DNA of 9,198 bases from an uncultured Caulobacterales bacterium (GTDB taxonomy: Bacteria > Pseudomonadota > Alphaproteobacteria > Caulobacterales > Caulobacteraceae). Made by a program: the position numbers and the translations under genes. Positions within the stretch are counted from its first letter, which is position 1. Each line of letters starts with the position of its first letter. This document shows, in pieces, positions 1 to 6,193 of the stretch. Under the pieces are notes generated by a model, which was not told the DNA's origin, searched no databases, and was given only the letters and a program-made list of their open reading frames with translations. The DNA lies in assembly GCA_903903715.1 (NCBI GenBank), contig CAIUZX010000533.1, positions 1 through 9,198 on the forward strand. The letters are read 5' to 3'.

Positions 1-21
1 AGTGCGTCGTAGATTGACCAC

Positions 22-951
22 CTATTTGGGATCCGCGGCCATATCCTGCGCAAACCGGTCCAAAGCCACCTCAGCCGTCGGTATCAGCGCCGGCAAGGCA
101 TAGAAGTAGTGGATCATCTGGTCGTGGCGAACATATTGCGGCTTGCGACCGAGAGCCTCGAGCCGCGCCGACAAGTCTTCTCCATCATCCCGAAACGGAT
201 CAAGTTCGGCCGTGTGGATGACCGTGCGCGGCAACCCTGACAAATCCAACGCGCGAAGCGGCGAGGCTATGGCGCCCGAGCGGATCGCTGGATCTTGACA
301 ATAGAGCTCGAAATCCCTGCGGACAGCGTTCATTTCCACAAAATTTCCACGACCAAAGCGTCGACGGGACGGACTGTCTCTCTCCAGGTCCAGGATCGGG
401 CACATCAGACCCAATCGGTCGATGCGAATATCGTCGGACGTCGCGAGCGCAAGACACGCCGCCATGGCGAGGCCAGCGCCAACGGAATCGCCCGCCACCG
501 CCAGGCGTGTTGGATCCAGGCCCAACGCCAAAGCTTTGCCGGCGATTGCTCTAATGGCGTCGCGCGCATCGTCGTGCGCGGCGGGATAGGCGGCCTCCGG
601 AGCCAGTCGATAGCCAATGGACACCACGACGCGCTGCGATCCCAACGCGAGCCGACGACACAGGCCGTCGTGGGTGTCCAATCCCCCAGCGACAAAGCCG
701 CCGCCGTGAAAATACACGAGCGCCGGCTGTGGCGCGGCCGAAGCGCAAGGCCTGTAAATGCGCCCGATCACCCCCGGCGCAAGCGTAAGATCCTCAGTCG
801 AGCAAGGGGGCGCCCCCAAAGATCCGGCCAACGCCGCCAGTTGGGAAAGGCCTTCACGCCTCGCCAACGGATCATAGGGCGCATTCGCATCGCGGCCGTT
901 GTCGAGCATGTGCAAGAACCGCTGGACGTGGCGATCGCTGGCGGCGGTCAT
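22..951 (-). CDS. HSL-family alpha/beta hydrolase (esterase/thioesterase-like)
   Basis: This 309-aa protein belongs to the hormone-sensitive-lipase-like (bacterial family IV) alpha/beta hydrolases, which cleave esters and sometimes thioesters through a Ser-Asp-His triad. The oxyanion-hole HGGG motif is at residues 82-85, the nucleophile elbow GDSVG at 154-158 (Ser156), the acid in DPFRDDG at Asp251 and the base at His281 in MIHYF. Length is normal for the family, and no signal peptide is seen, so it is probably cytoplasmic. I chose the ATG at 951, four bases after the ACP1 stop. A TTG seven codons upstream (972) would overlap ACP1 by 17 bases and is possible. It is evidently co-transcribed with the carrier protein just upstream, which suggests a role in releasing or proofreading a carrier- or CoA-bound product. 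That role is inferred; the family assignment is firm and the substrate unknown. Confidence 0.9.
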   Translation of the reverse strand: MTAASDRHVQRFLHMLDNGRDANAPYDPLARREGLSQLAALAGSLGAPPCSTEDLTLAPGVIGRIYRPCASAAPQPALVYFHGGGFVAGGLDTHDGLCRRLALGSQRVVVSIGYRLAPEAAYPAAHDDARDAIRAIAGKALALGLDPTRLAVAGDSVGAGLAMAACLALATSDDIRIDRLGLMCPILDLERDSPSRRRFGRGNFVEMNAVRRDFELYCQDPAIRSGAIASPLRALDLSGLPRTVIHTAELDPFRDDGEDLSARLEALGRKPQYVRHDQMIHYFYALPALIPTAEVALDRFAQDMAADPK

Positions 952-955
952 GGCT

Positions 956-1234
956 TCAGGCAGCCTTCGCAAGGTCCGACATCAAAGACAGGATCGCGGC
1001 GACCGAGCGAAAGTTCTGCGGCTTCATGCGGTCCTGCGGAATGAAGAGATCAAATTCACTTTCGAGGGAAAGCATCAGATTCACCGCCCCGAGTGAGTCC
1101 AGTCCCAATTCGCGAAGGTCCGTGCAGACCTCAATCGTGTGGACATCCGGCGCCGGCCCTTTCCGTCTTGCGACCAGTACGTCACTCACCTTGGCGATGA
1201 TGCGCGTCAGCAAATCCGTCTGAGCTGTAGACAT
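956..1234 (-). CDS. Acyl/aminoacyl carrier protein ACP1
   Basis: This is a 92-aa stand-alone carrier protein. The phosphopantetheine attachment motif is GLDSL at residues 44-48, with Ser47 as the attachment site, and an acidic recognition helix follows (NLMLSLESEFDLFIP). Size and layout match free-standing ACPs. The ATG at 1234 is preferred over an in-frame start 19 codons upstream because a clean GGGAG ribosome-binding site lies six bases before it and the extra N-terminal stretch looks non-native. It heads a two-gene unit with the HSL hydrolase and is divergent from the acyl-CoA dehydrogenase and amino acid:[carrier protein] ligase pair. In characterised relatives the carrier encoded next to such a ligase is its substrate, so ACP1 is the likely acceptor of the amino acid. 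That pairing is inferred from position; a phosphopantetheinyl transferase must come from elsewhere. Confidence 0.92.
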   Translation of the reverse strand: MSTAQTDLLTRIIAKVSDVLVARRKGPAPDVHTIEVCTDLRELGLDSLGAVNLMLSLESEFDLFIPQDRMKPQNFRSVAAILSLMSDLAKAA

Positions 1235-1240
1235 CGGTAA

Positions 1241-1245
1241 CTCCC
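1241..1245 (-). promoter_or_regulatory. Ribosome-binding site for ACP1
   Basis: The minus strand reads GGGAG here, six bases before the ATG at 1234. It decides the start in favour of the 92-aa form over the 111-aa in-frame extension. Confidence 0.6.
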
Positions 1246-1479
1246 GGGAAATATGAACCAAATTGCGACGTTTCTCAGCAACTTGGCGCACGACGAGTCG
1301 TTTGCTGTCTTGATTTCAACAATGGCGCCACGTCGGAGCCGCCCCGGTATACCTGCCGGATATTTGCGCCATAGCCTGTTTCATGAGGGCGGCCTGACGA
1401 CGGCACGCAAATTGCTCCCCCGGCGTAGTGCCTCACCTTTCGGCACACTCATCTGCAGCCAGTCTGCCAAATCGCAAAT

Positions 1480-1485
1480 GGAAAG
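1480..1485 (+). promoter_or_regulatory. Ribosome-binding site for the acyl-CoA dehydrogenase
   Basis: GGAAAG lies eight bases before the ATG at 1494. It supports that start over the GTG at 1428 and the downstream ATG at 1536. Confidence 0.5.
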
Positions 1486-1493
1486 ACCCTCCG

Positions 1494-2696
1494 ATGGCCG
1501 CCGTTACGCTCCAACTTCACACGCAAGACTCCGCCATGGATCGCTCCGATGAATTCGCCGCGCGCGCCGAGCGCGCCGCCACGGTCGCGGCCGCTCACGC
1601 GGACCATGTCGACCGGCTGGGACGGTTTCCTTCAGAAGCGATGTCGGCTCTGAAAGCGGAAAAGCGCCTGTCGATGATGGTCCCCGAAGCATTGGGCGGA
1701 GACGGCGCCAGCATCGGCGATGTGATGGATGTCTGCTATCGGCTGGGCCAGGCCTGTTCCTCGACGGCGCTGATCTTCGCCATGCACCAGATCAAGGCGG
1801 CCTGCATCATCCGTCACGCGAAGGGCGCGGCCTGGCATGAAAACTTCCTGCGACGCCTGGCGCGGCACGAGCTGTTGCTCGCCTCCTCCACAACCGAAGG
1901 CCAGGGCGGCGGCGACGTTCGCACCAGCATTGCCCCGCTTACCTATGACGGCCTGTCCATCGAACTGAACCGGGATGCGACGGTGGTGTCCTACGGACGT
2001 CATGCCGACGCTCTGGTCACCACAGCCCGTCGCGCTCCCGACGCCCTGCCGTCGGATCAGGTGCTCGCCGTGTTCGAGTACGCCGATTACACCTTGAGTG
2101 AGACGCAGCGCTGGGACAGCCTGGGCATGCGGGGCACGGACTCGTCAGGCTTCAACCTCTTCGCACGGGGCGGCGTCGACCAGATCCTGCCGGACGCCTA
2201 TGCGGACATCCACAGCGCCACCATGGTGCCCTTCGCGCACCTGCTCTGGTCATCCGCCTGGGCCGGGATCGCCGCCGGCGCGGTGGAGCGGGCCCGCATG
2301 TTCGTGCGGAAAGCCGCCCGCTCAGGTCAAACACCTCCAGGCGCGGTTCACTTCGCTCGCGCGGCGGCTCAGCTTCGTCAGCTGACGGCCCTGCTTTCCG
2401 CAAATCGCGCACGCTTCGAAGCGATCTCAAGCGATCCTGAAGCGATGGCGTCGCCTGACTTCCAGACCGCGATCAACATGTTGAAGGTCGATGCGTCGGA
2501 AGCTGCGGTCACGACCGTCATGAGCGCGATGCGGGCCTGCGGCCTCGCCGGATATCGCAATGACACAGAGGTGAGCATCGCCCGGGCGCTGAGGGACATC
2601 CTGTCGGCCCCGATCATGATCAACAATGAGCGCATTGTCTCCAACCTCGCCCAGGCGGTGATGTTGGCTGAAACCCCGCTCAGCCTTCGCTCCTGA
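1494..2696 (+). CDS. Acyl-CoA dehydrogenase-fold flavoprotein (probable aminoacyl-/acyl-ACP oxidase)
   Basis: This 400-aa protein has the full acyl-CoA dehydrogenase fold: a helical N-terminal domain (about 15-125, with VPEALGGDGAS at 63-73), the middle beta domain (about 125-235, with EGQGGGDVRT and LGMRGTDSSGF), and the C-terminal helical domain (about 245-390, with SSAWAGIAAGAVERAR and CGLAGYRNDTE). Enzymes of this fold use FAD to desaturate or oxidise an acyl group on CoA or a carrier protein. The usual catalytic glutamate near the C-terminus (the YEGT region of medium-chain enzymes) falls in SAPIMINNERI, with no acid at the aligned place; the nearest is Glu379. The alternative helix-G glutamate also appears absent. 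It lies 23 bases upstream of the aminoacyl-carrier ligase in the same unit, so an ACP1-bound aminoacyl substrate is a good guess rather than ordinary beta-oxidation. Fold certain; reaction inferred. Confidence 0.9.
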   Translation: MAAVTLQLHTQDSAMDRSDEFAARAERAATVAAAHADHVDRLGRFPSEAMSALKAEKRLSMMVPEALGGDGASIGDVMDVCYRLGQACSSTALIFAMHQIKAACIIRHAKGAAWHENFLRRLARHELLLASSTTEGQGGGDVRTSIAPLTYDGLSIELNRDATVVSYGRHADALVTTARRAPDALPSDQVLAVFEYADYTLSETQRWDSLGMRGTDSSGFNLFARGGVDQILPDAYADIHSATMVPFAHLLWSSAWAGIAAGAVERARMFVRKAARSGQTPPGAVHFARAAAQLRQLTALLSANRARFEAISSDPEAMASPDFQTAINMLKVDASEAAVTTVMSAMRACGLAGYRNDTEVSIARALRDILSAPIMINNERIVSNLAQAVMLAETPLSLRS

Positions 2697-2719
2697 ACCC
2701 AGGAACGGTAACAAATCTG

Positions 2720-3673
2720 ATGGCCAAGGGCGCACTTCAACCGGCTCAGGCGTCGCGTCTCAACGCGGGCCGAACGCGGGTCGGACCTGATCTCGAGACG
2801 GTGAAGGCCACTCTGTTCCGCTCCATGGGGATCGATGGGGTCTATGCGCGAACGGGCCTGTACGAAGATGTCGTGCAGGCCCTGGATCGCTACATCACGT
2901 CCAAGCGTCCTAACGGCGCCGAGGCGTTTCGCTTTCCTCCGGTCATGAGCCGGTCCATGCTGGAAAAATCGGGCTATCTGAAAAGCTTCCCAAATTTGCT
3001 CGGCTGCATGTGCTGCCTGCCTGGATCAGAGGCGGATGTTCGTTTGGCGATTGAACGCTTCGAGCAGGGCGGGGATTGGACGAAGGCGCTGGAAACTGGC
3101 GATCTGGTGCTGACACCCGCTTCCTGTTACCCGATCTATCCCATCGCGGCGGAGCGCGGCCCGGTCCCCGGCAAGGGCTATGTGTTCGACGTCGGCTGCG
3201 ACTGTTTCCGGCGCGAACCCTCGACCGATCTTGACCGCCTTCAGTCCTTCCGCATGCGGGAGTTCGTCAGGATCGGCTCAGCAGAGCAGATCCTGCAGTT
3301 TCGCGCAGACTGGATTGACCGCGCCCGCGACATGGCGGTCGCCTTGGGGCTTCCACATCAGATCGACCTAGCGTCGGATCCCTTCTTCGGGCGAACGGGA
3401 CCACTGCTCGCCATGAGCCAGCGCGAGCAGGCGCTGAAGTTCGAGCTGTTGATCCCCGTGATTTCGGAGACCAAGCCGACCGCGTGCATGAGCTTCAACT
3501 ATCACCAGAGCCACTTTGGCGAGACCTGGGATCTGCGCGACGCGTGCGGAACGCCAGCCCACACCGGCTGCGTGGCTTTTGGAATGGACCGTCTCGCGCT
3601 GGCGATCTTCGTCACCCACGGCCTTGAGACGGACGACTGGCCGATGGCTATCCGCGACGTATTGGGGCTCTAG
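2720..3673 (+). CDS. Amino acid:[carrier protein] ligase (seryl-tRNA-synthetase-like)
   Basis: This 317-aa protein resembles the catalytic core of atypical (archaeal-type) seryl-tRNA synthetases without the tRNA-binding arm. That is the hallmark of the amino acid:[carrier protein] ligases first described in Bradyrhizobium, which adenylate a small amino acid (Gly or Ala) and pass it to a carrier's phosphopantetheine. Class II motif 2 is FRMREFVRIG at 177-186 and motif 3 is GCVAFGMDRLALAIF at 283-297. The three zinc ligands expected for this family are visible as Cys136, Glu181 and Cys284; their 45- and 103-residue spacing equals that I recall for the Bradyrhizobium enzyme (131/176/279). The start is ATG; an AGGAA at 2701-2705 is rather far upstream, 14 bases away. 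It follows the ACAD-like gene and probably charges ACP1. It ends in a CTAG shared with the opposing SDR stop. Family assignment is strong; the amino acid is not readable from sequence. Confidence 0.93.
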   Translation: MAKGALQPAQASRLNAGRTRVGPDLETVKATLFRSMGIDGVYARTGLYEDVVQALDRYITSKRPNGAEAFRFPPVMSRSMLEKSGYLKSFPNLLGCMCCLPGSEADVRLAIERFEQGGDWTKALETGDLVLTPASCYPIYPIAAERGPVPGKGYVFDVGCDCFRREPSTDLDRLQSFRMREFVRIGSAEQILQFRADWIDRARDMAVALGLPHQIDLASDPFFGRTGPLLAMSQREQALKFELLIPVISETKPTACMSFNYHQSHFGETWDLRDACGTPAHTGCVAFGMDRLALAIFVTHGLETDDWPMAIRDVLGL

Positions 3674-4392
3674 GCCGTCGCCCCGGCGTCGACCGTCATG
3701 ACGGCGCCGGTGATATTGCGGCCGCCTTCTCCCATCAGGAAGCAGGTCATCTGCGCGACATCGACAGGTTCAGCCAGTCTGCGCAATGCGGCGCGGCGCA
3801 CGACTTGATCCCGACCTTCGGCGCCCAAACCTTCCGTGAGATCGGTGTCGACGAACCCCGGAGCAATCGCATTCACGGTCACGCCGAGACGCCCAACTTC
3901 CCGCGCGAGCGATTTTGTAAAGCCGATCATCGCCGATTTCGTCGCGCCATAGACCGACAGACCGCTATAGCCGGTCGTCGCAATGATCGACGACATGTTG
4001 ATGATCCGTCCTTCGCCCGACGTCATCATCGAGCGCACAGCGTATTTGGCGAGCATGATGGGCGCGGTGACATTCAGAGAGATCAGGGCTTCAATCTGAG
4101 AGGCGTGCATGTTGGACAGGAGTCCATCCGTGCCAAGTCCCGCATTGTTGACCAGGCCATAGATCGGGCCGCCGACCGACTTGGCTTCAACCACGACGTC
4201 TCGCAGCCCACCCATGTCGCTGAGGTCTGCGGCGATGTGCAGCACCTGTCCGGGAAAGGCCTCCGCCAGGGCGTCGAACCCCTCCGAGCGCTTTCGAGAC
4301 GCGCCGCACACGTGGTAGCCTTGTTCAGCAAGTCCACGCGCGATCGCAAGGCCAAGTCCTCGCGTTGCGCCGGAAACCAGCACATTACGCAC
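3670..4392 (-). CDS. Short-chain dehydrogenase/reductase, FabG-like
   Basis: This 240-aa classical SDR has the cofactor-binding SGATRGLG at residues 7-14, NNAG at 82-85, and a complete catalytic set Asn108, Ser135, Tyr148 and Lys152. The C-terminal NITGAVMTVDAGATA end is typical of the 3-oxoacyl-ACP reductase branch. An arginine after the glycine motif and the basic SRKR at 32-35 suggest NADPH preference (inference). The start is GTG at 4392, seven bases after a GGAA, overlapping the end of the upstream ligase by 8 bases, so the two are translationally coupled. As third gene after ACP2 and the ligase it likely reduces a keto group on an ACP2-bound or later intermediate. A housekeeping fabG role is unlikely because no other fatty-acid synthesis genes are nearby. 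Confidence 0.93.
   Translation of the reverse strand: MRNVLVSGATRGLGLAIARGLAEQGYHVCGASRKRSEGFDALAEAFPGQVLHIAADLSDMGGLRDVVVEAKSVGGPIYGLVNNAGLGTDGLLSNMHASQIEALISLNVTAPIMLAKYAVRSMMTSGEGRIINMSSIIATTGYSGLSVYGATKSAMIGFTKSLAREVGRLGVTVNAIAPGFVDTDLTEGLGAEGRDQVVRRAALRRLAEPVDVAQMTCFLMGEGGRNITGAVMTVDAGATA
3683..3710. terminator. GC-rich inverted repeat at the ligase/SDR convergent junction (possible bidirectional terminator)
   Basis: A perfect 12-base palindrome CCGTCATGACGG occupies 3693-3704. It is flanked by matching arms CCGGCG (3683-3688) and CGCCGG (3705-3710), with a four-base TCGA bulge on the left. It can fold as a stem with a CATG loop on either strand. It lies about 10 bases beyond the plus-strand ligase stop and inside the last codons of the SDR. 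There is no following T-run, so intrinsic termination is uncertain, and coding constraint may explain part of it. Confidence 0.3.
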
Positions 4393-5788
4393 GCCGACGT
4401 TCCAGCTTGCCCCCCGCCGTCAAGGGCAGGGCGTCAATGATATGCACGGTCGCGGGCGTCCCGGCAGGTCCCAGCGCCGCTCGGCACAGGGACAGGATTT
4501 CGATGCGGATTTCCTGTAGCCGGCTCGCCGATTGCGGCTTGAATGTCGAGATGAGCACGACCTCCGCGGCGACGATGGCGCCGGTAATCGGACTTTTACG
4601 CGCAAAAACCCGCGAGATATCGACATCAGGGTGCCGGTTGATGACGGCTTCCACCTCTTCGGGATGAATCTTCAAACCGCCGATATTGATCAACCCGTTG
4701 CGACGCCCCGTGAAGTAACAACGGTCTCCCCGGACATCGACCTGATCGTCGGTATCGACGAAGCCCTCGGGATTAATGAGAGGTTCGGTCGTCTCGCCGA
4801 GATAGCGTTTCGCCGTCCGGTCGGAGCGGATCTGCAGAACCCCGTCGACCAGCCGCAAGTCCACCGGACCACCGGTGCGATCCAGGAACGCCTTCGGAAA
4901 GCCCTCGAGACCATCAGTGACTTCGAAGCCCACGCCCGCTTCGGTCGAGGCGAAGGCGTGACCGATCTTCGCCTCGGGAAACGCCCCTGCGAGGCGGTCC
5001 AGCACCGCCTGATCCGCGATTTCTCCAGAGAGGCGCACATAGGAAGGTCTGATTTCCGACAGTTGCGGGCTCATCAAGGCGCGGCGCCAGTGCGACGGCG
5101 TACCGGTCAGGTGCGTGACCCCGACATTGCCCAGCCGGGTGAGAAATGCGCCGACAGACTCCTCGGAATCGGTCACAGCAAGCGATGCGCCGCCCAGCAG
5201 GGCGCGTAAGAGGATCTGAAGACCTCCGTAGCGCCGAATGTCATAGAAGGTGCCCCATACGACCGGAGGCGGCGGCGGCTGGGATGCGCGGATCGCGCCC
5301 GTCAGCCCGGCCAGGGTGTGCACAACAAGCTTGGGCGCCCCGGTCGTCCCTGACGTGAACATCACCCATTCGGTCGGTTGCACGCGCGCAGGCGGCGGAG
5401 CGGCCAGCGGACCGGGCAGGTTCAGGCTAATGTTCTGAACATCGAATCCGCCCGGCGCCTGAATGTCTCGGTCGGCAACTACGAGGTCAATTTCCGCCAT
5501 CGACGCCACCAGGGGCAGTTGGCGCAGATCAAAGTCAGGCGGACATAGCACGATCCGGCGCGCGACACCGTCAAGGGCGAGAAGCGCAGCTGCCGCACTG
5601 GATTGGCGCGTCGTCAGGAGAAGCGCCGAACACCCTTCAAGCGCCGACAGCGGCCTTGGAAGCACGCGACGGGTCGAAAGATCTGCCCAAGTCGCCGAAA
5701 TATCCGGCGCCTGCAGCCGCGCATCGGCGTCCCCGGCGGCCAATCCCCGGGTCAGTTCGCCCTTAAGATAGATCGGCGTGTCGCTCAC
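4385..5788 (-). CDS. Stand-alone adenylate-forming (ANL) acid ligase, probable ACP2-loading enzyme
   Basis: This 467-aa ligase of the ANL superfamily (acyl-CoA synthetases, NRPS adenylation domains) activates a carboxylic acid as its adenylate and transfers it to a phosphopantetheine thiol. The P-loop TSGTTGAPK is at 145-153, the aromatic/acid motif HAFASTEAG at 277-285, the ribose-binding Asp in VDTDD near 345-347, the hinge and A8 region GRRNGLINIGGLKIHPEEVEA split across 361-381, and the C-terminal catalytic lysine at Lys461 in TAGGKL. It is short for the superfamily, mainly in the N-terminal half. A run of five prolines occurs at 171-175. The start is GTG, three bases after the ACP2 stop, with GGGGTG just upstream; such tight coupling points to ACP2 as acceptor. 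The substrate pocket does not match a pattern I can decode. Confidence 0.9.
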   Translation of the reverse strand: MSDTPIYLKGELTRGLAAGDADARLQAPDISATWADLSTRRVLPRPLSALEGCSALLLTTRQSSAAAALLALDGVARRIVLCPPDFDLRQLPLVASMAEIDLVVADRDIQAPGGFDVQNISLNLPGPLAAPPPARVQPTEWVMFTSGTTGAPKLVVHTLAGLTGAIRASQPPPPPVVWGTFYDIRRYGGLQILLRALLGGASLAVTDSEESVGAFLTRLGNVGVTHLTGTPSHWRRALMSPQLSEIRPSYVRLSGEIADQAVLDRLAGAFPEAKIGHAFASTEAGVGFEVTDGLEGFPKAFLDRTGGPVDLRLVDGVLQIRSDRTAKRYLGETTEPLINPEGFVDTDDQVDVRGDRCYFTGRRNGLINIGGLKIHPEEVEAVINRHPDVDISRVFARKSPITGAIVAAEVVLISTFKPQSASRLQEIRIEILSLCRAALGPAGTPATVHIIDALPLTAGGKLERRRA

Positions 5789-5791
5789 CCG

Positions 5792-6037
5792 TCACACCCC
5801 GCCGGACTGGTAGAGCGTGACGAACTCGCCGAAGCTCGACGGGAAGTGCGCCACGTCCGACTCCGAAAAGGGATCGCGACCCAGCTCGTCTTCAAGACGA
5901 GCGATGATGATCGCAAAGCAAAGGGAATCGAGCCCGCTATCCAGCAAAATCAAATCATCCTTTAGAGGACGCAGCGGTTTTTCCTGATCCCGCGCCACTT
6001 CTACAAAAATACGTACGATTTGTTCACGAATTTGCAT
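5792..6037 (-). CDS. Acyl carrier protein ACP2
   Basis: This 81-aa free-standing carrier protein carries its phosphopantetheine motif in DSGLDSL at 33-39, with Ser38 as attachment site, followed by a typical recognition helix (CFAIIIARLEDEL). It differs clearly from ACP1 in sequence and length. The start is the ATG at 6037; only a weak ribosome-binding sequence precedes it. It is first in the ACP2, ligase, SDR unit and is followed after only three bases by the ligase. The layout says that the ligase loads ACP2 and the SDR acts on the tethered product, which is inferred. Having two separate ACPs with two different loading enzymes suggests two acyl streams kept apart. Confidence 0.92.
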   Translation of the reverse strand: MQIREQIVRIFVEVARDQEKPLRPLKDDLILLDSGLDSLCFAIIIARLEDELGRDPFSESDVAHFPSSFGEFVTLYQSGGV

Positions 6038-6071
6038 TGAGCCAGCGCGTGCTGATTGGACCGGATAAACC

Positions 6072-6081
6072 GTTGTACAAC
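6072..6081. promoter_or_regulatory. Perfect 10-base palindrome, candidate operator
   Basis: GTTGTACAAC is its own reverse complement. It sits just upstream of the plus-strand promoter candidate and between the two divergent units, where an operator could control both. It is short, so chance is a real alternative. Confidence 0.25.
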
Positions 6082-6088
6082 AAAGCTA

Positions 6089-6118
6089 TTAACGGAAAAT
6101 TTTTCGGGTAAATATAAA
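6089..6118 (+). promoter_or_regulatory. Candidate sigma-70-type promoter for the ThDP enzyme
   Basis: TTAACG at 6089-6094 (four of six to TTGACA) and TATAAA at 6113-6118 (five of six to TATAAT) are separated by 18 bases. This would give a leader of roughly 65-70 bases before the TTG start at 6194. It is judged by eye in an AT-rich stretch. Confidence 0.35.
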
Positions 6119-6178
6119 TAGATAACATCCACTCGAATTCACGCTCAGACCTGCCTGAAACACTGACGAAAACAACAT

Positions 6179-6183
6179 CGGAG
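6179..6183 (+). promoter_or_regulatory. Ribosome-binding site for the ThDP enzyme
   Basis: CGGAG lies ten bases before the TTG at 6194 and supports this rare start codon. No ATG or GTG in frame gives a complete N-terminal domain with a better site. Confidence 0.45.
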
Positions 6184-6193
6184 CCTCCGCCCC

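Larger units (their letters stand above)
1235..1493. promoter_or_regulatory. Divergent intergenic region between ACP1 and the acyl-CoA dehydrogenase
   Basis: These 259 bases separate two divergently transcribed units and must carry promoters for both, unless ACAD and the ligase are read from elsewhere. I see no convincing sigma-70 pair, no long inverted repeat and no riboswitch-like fold. The words CAAATTGC (near 1259 and 1409) and CAAAT/GCAAAT (near 1468-1479) recur but do not form a clean operator. In-frame open stretches run into this region from both sides (to 1291 on the minus strand, to 1428 on the plus strand), but they use weak upstream starts and look unlike the family N-termini. Confidence 0.45.
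6038..6193. promoter_or_regulatory. Divergent AT-rich promoter region between ACP2 and the ThDP enzyme
   Basis: These 156 bases contain the most AT-rich stretch of the window (about 6062-6126), as expected where two promoters face away from each other. They hold a plus-strand sigma-70-like pair and a short palindrome, listed separately. No regulator gene adjoins it, so control would be by a factor encoded elsewhere. Confidence 0.6.

Noticed and set aside
1..21. Possible terminator or neighbouring gene left of the hydrolase
   Set aside because: Only 21 bases are available and they show no hairpin or reading frame that can be judged.
295..1044. Long plus-strand open frame opposite the hydrolase and ACP1
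   Set aside because: It is the antisense of two well-supported genes, has an Arg/Gln/Ser-rich sequence with no recognisable domain, and no ribosome-binding site.
1428..1493. Upstream GTG start that would extend the ACAD by 22 residues
   Set aside because: The extension is Ser/Pro-rich and unlike the family N-terminus; the ATG at 1494 has a better ribosome-binding site.
1253..1552. 99-codon plus-strand frame across the divergent intergenic region
   Set aside because: It overlaps the ACAD start in another frame, has no good ribosome-binding site and a low-complexity basic composition.
1494..2696. Beta-oxidation acyl-CoA dehydrogenase
   Set aside because: Catalytic glutamate positions look empty and no hydratase, thiolase or ETF genes are nearby; the neighbour is an aminoacyl-carrier ligase.
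2720..3673. Genuine seryl-tRNA synthetase
   Set aside because: Too short, lacks the N-terminal tRNA-binding arm, and lies among ACP and oxidase genes; the amino acid:[carrier protein] ligase assignment fits all features.
4532..5209. 225-codon plus-strand open frame opposite the ANL ligase
   Set aside because: It is a GC-skewed antisense shadow with no family features; the minus-strand ligase has all its motifs.
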